The notes under the pieces were generated by a model. It was not told the origin of the DNA and searched no databases. It worked only from the letters and a program-made list of their open reading frames with translations. Below are positions 7,462-16,523 of a stretch of DNA of 49,153 nt, piece after piece. Numbering within the stretch: the first letter of the stretch is position 1; each line of letters opens with the position of its first letter. Origin of the DNA: Scatosoma sp045124465 (GTDB taxonomy: Bacteria; Bacillota; Clostridia; Christensenellales; Borkfalkiaceae); assembly GCA_045124465.1 (NCBI GenBank), contig JBGVLV010000015.1, forward strand, positions 1-49,153, given 5' to 3'. A program made the position numbers and the translations under genes.

Positions 7462-8148
7462 ATGGAAGAAAACAAGCTGTTAAACGAAAAGGACGGGGGC
7501 AGGTATTCGTTGAAAGGGTCTTGCCTTTGGGGGATATTGTTGTTTTTTATCCTCCTGCTCGTCGATCAGGTAACGAAGATCGCCGCCGACGTCTATTTCA
7601 ATCTGGACGGCGCGCCCGACAAGATCGTGATCGTTCCGAATATGATAGAACTTTGTATGAGCTATAACCGCGGTATCGCGTTCAGCGCGTTGGCGGACGC
7701 GGGTACGACGGTGAAAATGCTCGTGGTCGTCGGTACGGGCGTGGTGATGCTCGCGATCGGCGCGCTGTATTTCAAACTCGACAAACGCCGTACGTTGCTC
7801 AGGCTCGCGATCGTGTTTATCGTGGCGGGGGGCGTGGGAAACCTCATCGACCGTATCTACTATCGCGTGTGGGACCCGACCACGGCGGCGCTTATTCGCG
7901 ACGGCGTGCGGGATATGGTGCGCGTGAAGATCGTGTTCGATTTCGGCGTTTGCAATTTTGCGGACTTCTTTATTACGGGCGGCGCGGTAATGCTCGTACT
8001 CGCGCTGTTGTTCTTCGATAAAGAGGCGGTGTTCCCGCTCGGCAAGAAATACAAAGCGCTCGCGAAAGAGGCGGAAGAAGAGGAAGAGAAGAAACGCGCG
8101 GCGAAGGAAAACGCCGCGAAAAAAGATACGGAAGAAAAGAATGGATAA
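7462..8148 (+). CDS. lspA: Lipoprotein signal peptidase (signal peptidase II)
   Basis: 228 residues, four membrane helices. LspA cuts the signal peptide from prolipoproteins after Lgt has acted. Motifs: LVDQVTKIAAD, YNRGIAFSAL, GGVGNLIDRI with the first catalytic Asp, and CNFADFFI with the second catalytic Asp in place of the usual FNVAD phrase. A charged tail of about 45 residues (KEAEEEEEKKRAAKENAA) follows, longer than usual and similar in style to that of Lgt in the same operon. It overlaps the next gene by 8 nt. With lgt it gives a complete lipoprotein maturation pathway. Confidence 0.9.
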   Translation: MEENKLLNEKDGGRYSLKGSCLWGILLFFILLLVDQVTKIAADVYFNLDGAPDKIVIVPNMIELCMSYNRGIAFSALADAGTTVKMLVVVGTGVVMLAIGALYFKLDKRRTLLRLAIVFIVAGGVGNLIDRIYYRVWDPTTAALIRDGVRDMVRVKIVFDFGVCNFADFFITGGAVMLVLALLFFDKEAVFPLGKKYKALAKEAEEEEEKKRAAKENAAKKDTEEKNG

Positions 8149-9103
8149 GCGGTTTTTCGTCGCGGAAACGCCCTGTAAACGGTTGGATACCTTTTTGAGC
8201 GAACAGACGGACGGGTATACCCGCTCGCGGCTGAAAAAGCTCGTCGAGGAGGGGAACGTACTCGTCAACGGCGAAAAGGTCGTGAAAGCGGGCGCGGACA
8301 TCAAGAGCGGGGACAGGGTGGAACTCACCGTTCCCGAGGCGGCGGAATACGCCGTCAAGCCCGAAAATATCCCCATTGAGATCGTCTACGAGGACGCCGA
8401 TCTCGCGGTCGTGAATAAACCGAAAGGCATGACGGTGCATATCGGCAACGGCAACGAAAACGGCACGCTCGTCAACGCATTGTTGTACGCGCTCGACTCG
8501 TTGAGCGGTATCGGCGGCGTGTTAAGACCGGGGATCGTTCACCGTATCGATAAAGATACGACGGGACTGCTCGTCGTCGCGAAGAACGACAAAGCGCACG
8601 TTTCTTTGGCGGCGCAGATCGCCGAAAAGACCTGCAAACGTACGTACTACGCCCTGCTCGAAGGCAACCTCAAAGAGGAGAGCGGTCGGATCGCGACGGA
8701 TATCGGTCGCCACCCGACGGACAGACTGAAAATGGCGGTACTGCCCGACGGGCGGGGGAAAAGAGCGGTCACCGACTATCAGACGGTCGCGCATTTCGGA
8801 ACGGAATACACCCTTTGCAAATTTACCCTGCAAACGGGCAGAACGCATCAGATCCGCGTACACGCGAAACATATCGGACACCCCGTTGCGGGCGATCCCG
8901 TATACGGATATAAAAAACAAAAACTCGGCGCGGACGGTCAGCTCCTGCACGCGTGGGAATTAGAGCTTACGCACCCCGCGACGGGGGAGAGAATGAAATT
9001 CAACGCACCCCTGCCCCCCGCGTTCGCGGAGATATTGAAAAGGCTTTGCCTGAAATACGGCACGGATATCGGGGCGTTTGAAGAGATATTGAAAGAAAAA
9101 TAA
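8141..9103 (+). CDS. RluD-type rRNA pseudouridine synthase with S4 domain
   Basis: 320 residues. An N-terminal S4 RNA-binding domain (about residues 12-75, KRLDTFLSEQTDGYTRSRLK) is followed by a RluA/RluD-type catalytic domain. The catalytic Asp lies in VHRIDKDTTGLLVVAKND, and the later motifs TGRTHQIRVHAKHIGHPVAG and GDPVYG are present. It converts uridines to pseudouridines in RNA, probably 23S rRNA as for RluD, but target sites cannot be read from the sequence. It overlaps lspA by 8 nt; lspA-rluD adjacency is common in Firmicutes. Confidence 0.88.
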   Translation: MDKRFFVAETPCKRLDTFLSEQTDGYTRSRLKKLVEEGNVLVNGEKVVKAGADIKSGDRVELTVPEAAEYAVKPENIPIEIVYEDADLAVVNKPKGMTVHIGNGNENGTLVNALLYALDSLSGIGGVLRPGIVHRIDKDTTGLLVVAKNDKAHVSLAAQIAEKTCKRTYYALLEGNLKEESGRIATDIGRHPTDRLKMAVLPDGRGKRAVTDYQTVAHFGTEYTLCKFTLQTGRTHQIRVHAKHIGHPVAGDPVYGYKKQKLGADGQLLHAWELELTHPATGERMKFNAPLPPAFAEILKRLCLKYGTDIGAFEEILKEK

Positions 9104-9123
9104 AAGAAAGGAGATGTATTAAA

Positions 9124-9459
9124 ATGGCAACCAAAAAGACAAAGACAACGAAAACGACGAAAACGACCCGCGCGTCGCATACGAGTACGAACGGTATCAT
9201 TCGCGCATGTACATATTTCGCGCTCGTCATCGCGGCGGCGATATTCCTGTTCAGCGGTTTGGTAAGATTTTTGGATATTGCGGCGTTGACCCGTTTGGTA
9301 TCGGTGTTCAACCTCATCGGACAGATATGTCTTGTGATCGGTATCGCGTTCCCCGCATACGATTTCACCTGCGGCAAAAAGCGCGTTTGGCGCGTTATCT
9401 TCTGGGTCGCGCTCGCGATATACGTACTCGGTTGCGTATTCGGCGTGTTACAGTTTTAA
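9124..9459 (+). CDS. Small membrane protein of unknown function
   Basis: 111 residues. A Lys/Thr repeat stretch (TKKTKTTKTTKTTRASHTS) at the N-terminus is followed by three predicted membrane helices, about residues 27-47, 57-77 and 87-108. The ribosome site AAAGGAG lies before the ATG. It ends just before a terminator, so it is the last gene of the lgt operon. I do not recognise the family. The positively charged tail would stay in the cytoplasm and could touch nucleic acid or ribosomes, but this is a guess. Confidence 0.75.
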   Translation: MATKKTKTTKTTKTTRASHTSTNGIIRACTYFALVIAAAIFLFSGLVRFLDIAALTRLVSVFNLIGQICLVIGIAFPAYDFTCGKKRVWRVIFWVALAIYVLGCVFGVLQF

Positions 9460-9483
9460 AATATTTCGGAAAAGCGAAAAAAC

Positions 9484-9522
9484 AAAAAAGGGCGTTTCTT
9501 TGGAGAATACCCCTTTTTTTCT
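9484..9522 (+). terminator. Intrinsic terminator of the lgt operon
   Basis: AAAAAAGGG (9484-9492) pairs with CCCCTTTTTTT (9510-9520), with a loop of about 17 nt. Confidence 0.75.
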
Positions 9523-9551
9523 TTACAAAACGCGCTGAAAAATGGTATAAT
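9522..9551 (+). promoter_or_regulatory. Promoter of the DUF512-der operon
   Basis: TTTACA (9522-9527), 18-bp spacer, TATAAT (9546-9551). The predicted start of transcription (about 9558) is only 1-3 nt from the ATG at 9560, so the message is probably leaderless. Confidence 0.8.
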
Positions 9552-9559
9552 AAATCCGT

Positions 9560-10915
9560 ATGTTAAAGATATCCAAGGTAAAACGCAACTCGGTCGCCAA
9601 AAGCTTGGGACTGGAAGTCGGGGACGAGATACTCGCCTTCGACGGTCTGCCGTGCGAGGACGAACTCGATTATCTGTATTATACCGAGCAAAGTTCGTTC
9701 AAGATGACCGTCCGCGACCACCGCAACGGCGAAACCTCCGAAGTCGAAGTGGAAAAAGAGGAGGGCGAGGAACTCGGCGTCAGCTTTGAAAAGGATACCA
9801 AGATACGCACTTGTCACAATCATTGCGTGTTCTGTTTCGTCGATCAAATGCCCGAGGGTATGCGCGAAAGTCTGTACGTGAAAGACGACGACTACGCGAT
9901 GAGCTTTACCTGCGGCAACTTCGTCACCTTGACTAACCTTTCGGACGAGGGTTTGGAACGTATTATCCGTTTACAGCTCTCTCCGCTTTACGTGTCCGTG
10001 CATACGATGAACCCCGAACTTCGGGTGAAATTGCTCCGAAACCGTTTTGCGGGCAAGATAACTTCGCAGATCCCCAAGCTCGTCGAGGGCGGGATAGAAA
10101 TGCATTGTCAGGCGGTGATCGTGCCGAACGAGAACGACGGCGAAGAACTTGCGTATACGGCGCGGGAACTGTTCAAATACTATCCCGCCGTGCGCGATCT
10201 CGCTTGCGTGCCGACGGGTATCACGAAATACCGCGAGGGCTTGCCGTTCATTCCCGACGTAGACAAGGCATACAGCGAAAAACTCCTCGACCTCGTAGAC
10301 AAGCTCAACGCCGAATTCGGCGTGGATTTCCTGCTCCCCGCGGACGAATATTTCGTCAAAGCCGAACGCGGACTCAAACCCGTTCCTTTCTACGGCGAGT
10401 TCGAACAGATCGAAAACGGCATCGGTATGACGACCAAATTTTTGGACGAGGCGTATCGCGCTCTCGACGAACTTCCCAAAAACAAGGCGGGCAGGTATGC
10501 GTTGAGCGCTCCGAAAAAGTCGTTATTGCTTTGCGGCGTGAGCGCGGCGAAAGTCGAGCGGGAGCTGGTCGAAAAATGTAACGGGACGATAGAGGGATTG
10601 CAAGCGGAAATACTGCCCGTGGTCAATACCTTTTTCGGCGAAACGGTGACTTGTACGGGGCTTTTGACGGGCAGGGATATGGTAAACGCCGTCGAGGAGT
10701 ACAGAAAACGGGGCGGCGGATTCGACGAGATCGTTTTGGCGGGGAATACGATGAAAGAGTTCGAGGACGTGTTCCTTTGCGGTATGACCTTGGACGAAAT
10801 GAAAGAAAAACTCGCGTTTGAAAATATCCGCGTGAACCGCTTGGGCGGTTACGGATTTATCGAAATATTATCGACCGTTCAAAAGACGGCGGGCAAGAAA
10901 AAAAGGAGGAAATAA
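9560..10915 (+). CDS. DUF512-family radical SAM protein
   Basis: 451 residues. It begins with a PDZ-like domain (about residues 1-70, VGDEILAFDGLPCEDELDYL), then the cysteine motif CHNHCVFCFVDQMPEG (about residues 85-100; C-x3-C-x2-C) that binds the radical SAM 4Fe-4S cluster. LYVSVHTMNPELR follows, then the C-terminal DUF512 domain. The substrate is not known. In many Firmicutes this gene lies beside der and plsY, as here. The ATG lies about 9 nt after the -10 box and no Shine-Dalgarno precedes it, so translation probably starts on a leaderless mRNA. An AGGAGG near its end serves der. Confidence 0.88.
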   Translation: MLKISKVKRNSVAKSLGLEVGDEILAFDGLPCEDELDYLYYTEQSSFKMTVRDHRNGETSEVEVEKEEGEELGVSFEKDTKIRTCHNHCVFCFVDQMPEGMRESLYVKDDDYAMSFTCGNFVTLTNLSDEGLERIIRLQLSPLYVSVHTMNPELRVKLLRNRFAGKITSQIPKLVEGGIEMHCQAVIVPNENDGEELAYTARELFKYYPAVRDLACVPTGITKYREGLPFIPDVDKAYSEKLLDLVDKLNAEFGVDFLLPADEYFVKAERGLKPVPFYGEFEQIENGIGMTTKFLDEAYRALDELPKNKAGRYALSAPKKSLLLCGVSAAKVERELVEKCNGTIEGLQAEILPVVNTFFGETVTCTGLLTGRDMVNAVEEYRKRGGGFDEIVLAGNTMKEFEDVFLCGMTLDEMKEKLAFENIRVNRLGGYGFIEILSTVQKTAGKKKRRK

Positions 10916-10918
10916 GGT

Positions 10919-12232
10919 ATGGCGAATCCTTTGATAGCGCTCGTTGGCAGACCCAACGTAGGCAAAAGTACGTTTTTCAATAAAGTAGCGGGCAGGAAGA
11001 TCTCCATCACGGAGGACCGTCCCGGCGTAACGCGCGATCGTCTGTATACGGACGCGATCTGGCGCGGCAAGCATTTCACGATGGTGGACACGGGCGGTCT
11101 TGAACTCAAATCCGAGGACGTGATGTGGCGGGAGATCAAAAAACAGGCGGACGTCGCCATCGATACGGCGGACGTTATCCTGTTCTTCACCGACGGCAGA
11201 GAAGGGGTACACCCCTCCGACTACGACGTGGCGGATATTCTGCGCAGGAGCAAAAAACCCGTCATTCTCGTCGTCAATAAAATAGACGATTATTCCCCCG
11301 AAAAGGTGTTCGAATTCTATTCCTTGGGGCTTGGCGAACCGTTCGCCGTCTCCGCAGAACACTCGCAAGGGATCGGCGACGTGCTCGACGAGGCGGTGGC
11401 GATGTTTCCCGACGTTACGTCGGAAGTCGTTCCCTCGCTGAAAATAGCGGTCGTAGGCAAACCCAACGCGGGCAAGTCCAGCCTTGTCAATAAACTGTTG
11501 GGGAGCGAAAGAAGTATCGTAACGCCGATGGCGGGTACGACCCGCGACGCGATCGACACGTTGTTCTATCGCGGCGATAAGGCGTATACCATCATCGACA
11601 CGGCGGGTATCCGCAAGAAAAAGAACGTGGACGACGACGTGGAATATTACAGCAATATGCGCGCGTTCGACGCGGTGCGCCGCAGCGACGTGTGCCTGCT
11701 CGTCGTGGACAGCGCCGAGGGTTTGACCGAACAGGACGTCAAGATCATCGGGTACGTACACGAACAGGGCAAGCCGTCCGTGATCGTAATGAATAAATGG
11801 GACATCGTCGAAAAGGATACGCACACCGTCAATAAATTCGAGGAAAAACTCAAAGAGGACCTCAAATTTATGGATTATTACAAGTCTTTGTATATTTCGG
11901 CAAAGACGGGTCAGCGCGTGGAAAAGATCCTCGCGGCGGCGGAGGAGGTATACGCGCACGCGACCTTCCGTATCCCGACGGGCGAACTCAACGACCTGAT
12001 CGGCGACGCGGTGCGCTTGCAGGAACCGCCTTCCTATCTCGGCAGGAGAATGAGGGTGTTCTTCTCCTCGCAGGTGGCGACCTGCCCGCCCACGTTCGCG
12101 CTGTTCGTCAACGACGAGCGTTTGCTCCATTTCTCGTACGAGCGGTATCTCGAAAACACCATTCGCAGAGCTTACGATTTTTCGGGTACGCCGATACGGA
12201 TAACGGTCAGAGAAAAGAAAGACGAGGACTAA
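10919..12232 (+). CDS. der: Ribosome biogenesis GTPase Der (EngA)
   Basis: 437 residues with two tandem GTPase domains and a C-terminal KH-like domain, the hallmark of Der, which acts in 50S subunit assembly. G domain 1: GRPNVGKSTFFN, DRPGVTRDR, DTGGL, NKID. G domain 2 (from about residue 176): GKPNAGKSSLVN, AGTTRDAID, DTAGI, NKWD. All nucleotide-binding motifs are intact and the length is normal. Located 3 nt after the DUF512 gene, with its ribosome site (AGGAGG) inside that gene, so co-translation is likely. Confidence 0.95.
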   Translation: MANPLIALVGRPNVGKSTFFNKVAGRKISITEDRPGVTRDRLYTDAIWRGKHFTMVDTGGLELKSEDVMWREIKKQADVAIDTADVILFFTDGREGVHPSDYDVADILRRSKKPVILVVNKIDDYSPEKVFEFYSLGLGEPFAVSAEHSQGIGDVLDEAVAMFPDVTSEVVPSLKIAVVGKPNAGKSSLVNKLLGSERSIVTPMAGTTRDAIDTLFYRGDKAYTIIDTAGIRKKKNVDDDVEYYSNMRAFDAVRRSDVCLLVVDSAEGLTEQDVKIIGYVHEQGKPSVIVMNKWDIVEKDTHTVNKFEEKLKEDLKFMDYYKSLYISAKTGQRVEKILAAAEEVYAHATFRIPTGELNDLIGDAVRLQEPPSYLGRRMRVFFSSQVATCPPTFALFVNDERLLHFSYERYLENTIRRAYDFSGTPIRITVREKKDED

Positions 12233-12248
12233 AAAGAGGGCAATATTT

Positions 12249-12977
12249 ATGCAACAATTCGACTTTTCGCAAAACTGGTGGCAATTTTTGATCGTCGCCG
12301 TCGTATGCTATCTTATCGGTTGTTTCAATTTCGCGCGAATGATCTCCAAGTTCAAACATAAGGACATTACCAAGATCGGCAGCGGCAACCCCGGCACGAT
12401 GAATATGAGCCGCGAATTCGGTCTGAAAGTGGGCGTGTTGACCTTCCTTTGCGACGCGCTCAAAGGCGGTCTGCCCGCGCTCGTCGCGTATTTCCTCTAT
12501 AAGAACTACGTGTTCGCGGGAACGGCTGTGCTGGTGTCCGATTTTATGCGGTATTTTTGCGGACTGTTCGTCATCGTCGGGCATATCTTCCCCGCTCCGA
12601 GCAAGTTCAAGGGCGGGAAAGGGATCGCCTCCACGCTCGGTCTGTTCTGGGTATGTCTGTCCTGCGAAAGCCTTTGGTGGCTGCTCGTAGTGTTCGTGCT
12701 TTTGTGGGGGATCGTGCTGTTCATCTTCCTCACCGAATGGGGGTCGCTCGGCTCTCTTCTCGGCGTTACGGGGTTTAGTATTATTCAGATGGTCATCTTC
12801 TTCGTGCGTTACGCGAATACGGCGGTGAATCCGTACCTGGTATGCCTGTATCTTATCGTTTTTGCGATCAACATACTTACGTGGTGCGCGCACCACGCCA
12901 ACCTCGCCCGTTTGTTTTCGGGCGAAGAACACCATACTTCCATTAAGAAACTGGCGAAAAAGAAAAAACAGAAATAA
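12249..12977 (+). CDS. plsY: Acyl-phosphate:glycerol-3-phosphate acyltransferase
   Basis: 242 residues, about five to six membrane helices. PlsY makes lysophosphatidate from acyl-phosphate and glycerol-3-phosphate, the first acylation in phospholipid synthesis. The three family motifs are present in recognisable form: GCFNFARMISK with KIGSGNPGTMN, then FVIVGHIFPAPSKFKGGKG. The last helices and the tail HHTSIKKLAKKKKQK follow. It is somewhat longer than typical PlsY (about 200 residues) owing to an extended C-terminal half. Third gene of the DUF512-der operon. Confidence 0.88.
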   Translation: MQQFDFSQNWWQFLIVAVVCYLIGCFNFARMISKFKHKDITKIGSGNPGTMNMSREFGLKVGVLTFLCDALKGGLPALVAYFLYKNYVFAGTAVLVSDFMRYFCGLFVIVGHIFPAPSKFKGGKGIASTLGLFWVCLSCESLWWLLVVFVLLWGIVLFIFLTEWGSLGSLLGVTGFSIIQMVIFFVRYANTAVNPYLVCLYLIVFAINILTWCAHHANLARLFSGEEHHTSIKKLAKKKKQK

Positions 12978-13000
12978 AACGGGGAACGTTTAGAGGGTCT

Positions 13001-14356
13001 ATGAATATTATAATAGTCGGTTGCGGCAGAGTGGGCAGAACGCTCGCCGAAAAACTCAACGGAGACGGCAACGACGTCACGGTCGTCGATATGGACGCGG
13101 AAAAGGTGAACACGATCGCGAGCCGTTGCGATATTATGGGCGTCGTCGGCAACGGCGCGACGTATACGACCCAGCGGGAGGCGGGTATCGACCGTGCCGA
13201 CCTGCTCATCGCCGTCACGGGTTCGGACGAACTCAATCTCCTCTGTTGCGTGATCGCGAAAAAAGAGGGGAACTGCCGTACCATCGCGCGGCTGAGGAAT
13301 CCCGAATACAGCACGGAATCGGCGTATTTGAAAGAGGAACTGGGTATCGCAATGGTCATCAATCCCGAGTACGAGGCGGCGGAAGAGATCGCCCGCGTAC
13401 TCCGTTTCCCGACCGCGATAAAGATAGAACCGTTCGCAAAGGGAAAAGTGGAGCTTATCAAGTTCCGCGTGCAAAAGGACTGCCGTATCATCGGTCTGTC
13501 GGTGAAAGAGGTCGTGACGAAATACCGTTCGGATATACTCGTTTGCACCATCGAACGGGGCGACGAGGCGCACATAGCCAACGGCGATTTCGTTTTCGAG
13601 GAAAAGGACGTGGTGTCTTTCGTCGCCTCGCCCAAGAACGCGAACGACTTTTTCGTGAAGATAGGCTATAAAGGTCACTCCGTCAAAAACGCGCTCGTCG
13701 TGGGCGGCGGGGTCATCACCCATTATCTTTGCGAAATTTTGGAACGCTCCAAGATCTCGCTTAAAATCGTGGAAAAGGACCGCAAACTTTGCGAGGAATT
13801 GAGCGCGCAATGGCATAAAACGGACGTTATCCACGGCAATGCCGCCGATCGGGAATTGCTCGTCGAAACGGGTATCGAGAAATCGGACGCGTTTTTGGCG
13901 CTCGCCGAGCTAGACGAGGAGAACATTCTCCTGTCCGTCTATGCAAAGGGCGTGGGCAGGGGCAAGGTCGTCACCAAGATCAACCGTATCGATTACGACA
14001 ACGTCGTAAGTCGGCTCGATCTCGATACGACCATTTGTCCCAAGAATATTACGTCCGACATCATTCTCCGCTACGTCCGCGCGATGAAAAATACGCTGGG
14101 CAGTAACGTGGAAACGCTGTATAATATCATACAGGATAAGGTGGAGGCGTCGGAATTCATCGTCAGGGAAAATTCCCCGATCGCGGGCATACCGCTCGCA
14201 CAGCTCAAATTCAAGAAAGACGTGCTCATCGCGTCCATAACGCGCGGGGATACGGTCATCGTGCCGCGCGGTCACGACGTGATACAGGCGGGCGACGCCG
14301 TGGTCATCGTTTCCAAACAGATCGGTCTGCACGACGTCACCGACGTTCTTAAATAA
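13001..14356 (+). CDS. trkA: Trk potassium uptake system, NAD-binding subunit TrkA
   Basis: 451 residues with two tandem RCK units (TrkA-N plus TrkA-C each). NAD(H)-binding phrases are MNIIIVGCGRVGRTLAEKL at the N-terminus and KNALVVGGGVITHYLCEIL near residue 230; the acidic end of each Rossmann strand is present (VVDMD, IVEKD). It gates the TrkH channel in response to nucleotides from the cytoplasmic side. The partner trkH is 16 nt downstream. The two full RCK units match a classical TrkA rather than the single-domain KtrA type. Confidence 0.92.
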   Translation: MNIIIVGCGRVGRTLAEKLNGDGNDVTVVDMDAEKVNTIASRCDIMGVVGNGATYTTQREAGIDRADLLIAVTGSDELNLLCCVIAKKEGNCRTIARLRNPEYSTESAYLKEELGIAMVINPEYEAAEEIARVLRFPTAIKIEPFAKGKVELIKFRVQKDCRIIGLSVKEVVTKYRSDILVCTIERGDEAHIANGDFVFEEKDVVSFVASPKNANDFFVKIGYKGHSVKNALVVGGGVITHYLCEILERSKISLKIVEKDRKLCEELSAQWHKTDVIHGNAADRELLVETGIEKSDAFLALAELDEENILLSVYAKGVGRGKVVTKINRIDYDNVVSRLDLDTTICPKNITSDIILRYVRAMKNTLGSNVETLYNIIQDKVEASEFIVRENSPIAGIPLAQLKFKKDVLIASITRGDTVIVPRGHDVIQAGDAVVIVSKQIGLHDVTDVLK

Positions 14357-14372
14357 TTTTCGAGGGAGTAGA

Positions 14373-15827
14373 ATGAATTTTCAAATCATCAGGCGTACGC
14401 TCGGTTGGATACTTATTTTCGAGGCGATCTTTTTGCTCGTTCCGACCGTCACCGCCCTCGTCTACCGCGAAAAAGAAGTGCTCGACTTTTTGACCTCTAT
14501 GCTTATTTGCGTGGCGGTCGGTTGCCTTCTGCTCGTCGGAAAATTGAAAAATACGGCGATCTACGCCAGGGAAGGGTTCGTCATCGTCGCGCTCAGCTGG
14601 ATCGTGATGAGCCTTTTCGGTGCGTTACCGTTCTGGCTTTCGGGCGCGATACCTTCTTATATCGACGCGTTGTTCGAAACGGTGTCGGGGTTCACGACGA
14701 CGGGCGCGACCGTTCTTCCGAGCGGCGCGGCGATCGAGGCGTTGCCGAAGTCCATACTTATATGGCGCAGTTTCACCCACTGGGTGGGCGGTATGGGCGT
14801 GCTCGTCTTTATCCTCGCGTTTTTGCCGCTCAGCGGCGGACGGAATATCAATATCATGAAAGCGGAAAGCCCCGGACCGACGGTGAGCAAACTCGTGCCG
14901 AAGATCCGTTCGACGGCGGGGATACTCTATCTTCTCTATGCGGGCTTGACTTTACTGATGTTTATAATGCTGGCGTTCGATATGCCCCTTTTCGACGCGC
15001 TGACGACGGCGTTTTCGACGGCGGGAACGGGCGGGTTCGCGATAAAAGCGGACGGGTTCGCGAGCTATTCCACGTACGCGCAAGTGACCGTCACCGTGTT
15101 TATGATCCTGTTTTCCATCAATTTCGCGAGCTTTTATTTCGTGCTCCGCGGCAGAGTCAAAGAGGCGTTCAATACGGAAGTAAAGGTGTTTTTGGGTATC
15201 GTGGTCGCCGCGATCGCGCTCGTTACGCTCAATTTGTGCTTAACGGATAGCGCGGCGTACGAGTATACGACGGGCGAGGCGATAAAACATTCGGCGTTCT
15301 CCGTCGCGTCGGTGATCTCGACGACGGGCTTTGCTACGGCGAATTTCGATCTTTGGCCTGCGTTCTCGAAAACGGTACTCGTGCTGTTGATGTTCATCGG
15401 CGCGTGCGCGGGCAGTACGGGCGGCGGGTTCAAGGTGTCGAGAACGGTCGTGCTGTTCAAGGGCGTTTCGCACGAGATGAAACGGATGTTGCACCCCAAA
15501 CAGGTCAAAAATATCACGATGGATAACCGCGTCGTCGAACCTGAGGTCGTGCGGAGTATCAATTCCTACCTCATCGCGTATCTGCTCATTTTCATCGCCT
15601 CGATGTTCGTGATCTCTTTGGATTGTCAGGACCTCGTGACCAACTTTACCTCGGTCTCGGCAACGTTTAATAATATAGGACCGGGGCTTGGCGCGGTCGG
15701 ACCGGAGGGGAACTTCGCGGCGTTTTCGACGATTTCGAAACTCACGTATATCTTCGATATGTTGGCGGGAAGGCTGGAAATATTCCCGCTCCTGATCCTG
15801 TTCGCTCCGTCTACTTGGAGAAAGTAA
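14373..15827 (+). CDS. trkH: Trk potassium uptake channel subunit TrkH
   Basis: 484 residues, four M1-P-M2 repeats of the TrkH/KtrB family. Pore-loop phrases are visible: ETVSGFTTTGATVLPS, STAGTGGFAIKADG, SVISTTGFATANFDLWP and FNNIGPGLGAVGPEGNF, each with the selectivity-filter glycine. LMFIGACAGSTGGGFKVSR is the conserved intramembrane loop. It imports K+ driven by the membrane potential with TrkA as gate. Complete length. It ends the long operon that starts at 9560; an inverted repeat AGGGATTGT (15857-15865)/ACAATCCCT (15901-15909) beyond it may help to stop transcription, but its loop is long. Confidence 0.92.
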   Translation: MNFQIIRRTLGWILIFEAIFLLVPTVTALVYREKEVLDFLTSMLICVAVGCLLLVGKLKNTAIYAREGFVIVALSWIVMSLFGALPFWLSGAIPSYIDALFETVSGFTTTGATVLPSGAAIEALPKSILIWRSFTHWVGGMGVLVFILAFLPLSGGRNINIMKAESPGPTVSKLVPKIRSTAGILYLLYAGLTLLMFIMLAFDMPLFDALTTAFSTAGTGGFAIKADGFASYSTYAQVTVTVFMILFSINFASFYFVLRGRVKEAFNTEVKVFLGIVVAAIALVTLNLCLTDSAAYEYTTGEAIKHSAFSVASVISTTGFATANFDLWPAFSKTVLVLLMFIGACAGSTGGGFKVSRTVVLFKGVSHEMKRMLHPKQVKNITMDNRVVEPEVVRSINSYLIAYLLIFIASMFVISLDCQDLVTNFTSVSATFNNIGPGLGAVGPEGNFAAFSTISKLTYIFDMLAGRLEIFPLLILFAPSTWRK

Positions 15828-15897
15828 GGGTCGGCGGGAGAGAAATAAAACGGTAGGGATTGTCAGCGATTTTTTTGCGAAAAGAGATAAAAAAACG

Positions 15898-15926
15898 TTT
15901 ACAATCCCTTTTGATTTGTGTATAAT
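15898..15926 (+). promoter_or_regulatory. Promoter of ssrA
   Basis: TTTACA (15898-15903), 17-bp spacer, TATAAT (15921-15926); transcription begins about 20 nt before the mature tmRNA end. Confidence 0.85.
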
Positions 15927-15954
15927 AATATAGCTGATACAGCAAGCGAAAGAC

Positions 15955-16322
15955 GGGGGTGCACCGGATTCGATTGCCGGTGAGCGAGAAGATAAGCATA
16001 CCGCAGACGGAGTGCCTGCGTCAAAAACATTCCGATAAATATAAATGCAGATAGAAATGCAAACTACGCTCTTGCAGCGTAAACTCGTTTTTTAAAACGA
16101 TCGTCGCGCCCGACTTATCCGTCGGTGGGGGCCGCGGCGTCAAAAAGACGGAAAAATCTTATAAAGATCGGAAAGCGTTTTTATAAGATCATCGAGCTTT
16201 CTGCGTAACGCTTTGCGTGTTTACCCGCTGCGCGTTATTAAGAAATAATAGATAAACTAAGTATGTAGAAAGTCTTTTGGCAGCCGCGTAAGACGTGAGT
16301 TCGACTCTCACCACCTCCACCA
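15955..16322 (+). ncRNA. ssrA: Transfer-messenger RNA (tmRNA)
   Basis: The mature 5' end GGGGGTGCACCGGATTCGAT (15955-15974) and the 3' end, with T-arm GTGAGTTCGACTCTCAC then CACCTCC-A-CCA, pair into a tRNA-like acceptor stem (GGGGGTG/CACCTCC, one G-U). The tag frame reads GCA GAT AGA AAT GCA AAC TAC then GCT CTT GCA GCG TAA (16047-16082), giving the proteolysis tag ADRNANYALAA. It rescues stalled ribosomes with SmpB, which is not in this window. The first tag codon is judged from position only; the ending NYALAA is typical. Confidence 0.95.
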
Positions 16323-16352
16323 TCAAAGGGCGACAAAAAAGATATCGCCCGG

Positions 16353-16384
16353 AAAAGCCTTGATTTTTCAAGGCTTTTTTCCTT
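16353..16384 (+). terminator. Intrinsic terminator of ssrA
   Basis: AAAAGCCTTGA (16353-16363) pairs with TCAAGGCTTTT (16368-16378) and is followed by T's. A weaker hairpin GGGCGA.../...TCGCCC (16328-16350) precedes it. Confidence 0.85.
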
Positions 16385-16490
16385 TTTCGGGGCGAATTTT
16401 TTATGTTCGATTTCGTAGATGAAAAATGGGTATTTTCCGATACTGAATAGATTTGAACTCACGTGAGAACAAAAATCGCCCACAACACAC

Positions 16491-16523
16491 AGCACAGAGA
16501 AAGAAAAGCTCTGTGCTTTTTTT
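16491..16523 (+). terminator. Second terminator downstream of ssrA
   Basis: AGCACAGAG (16491-16499) pairs with CTCTGTGCT (16509-16517), then a T7 run. It lies immediately before the truncated ATPase remnant. Confidence 0.8.

Noticed and set aside
16189..16371. Short frame on the minus strand over ssrA
   Set aside because: It is the reverse of the tmRNA 3' part and not a gene.
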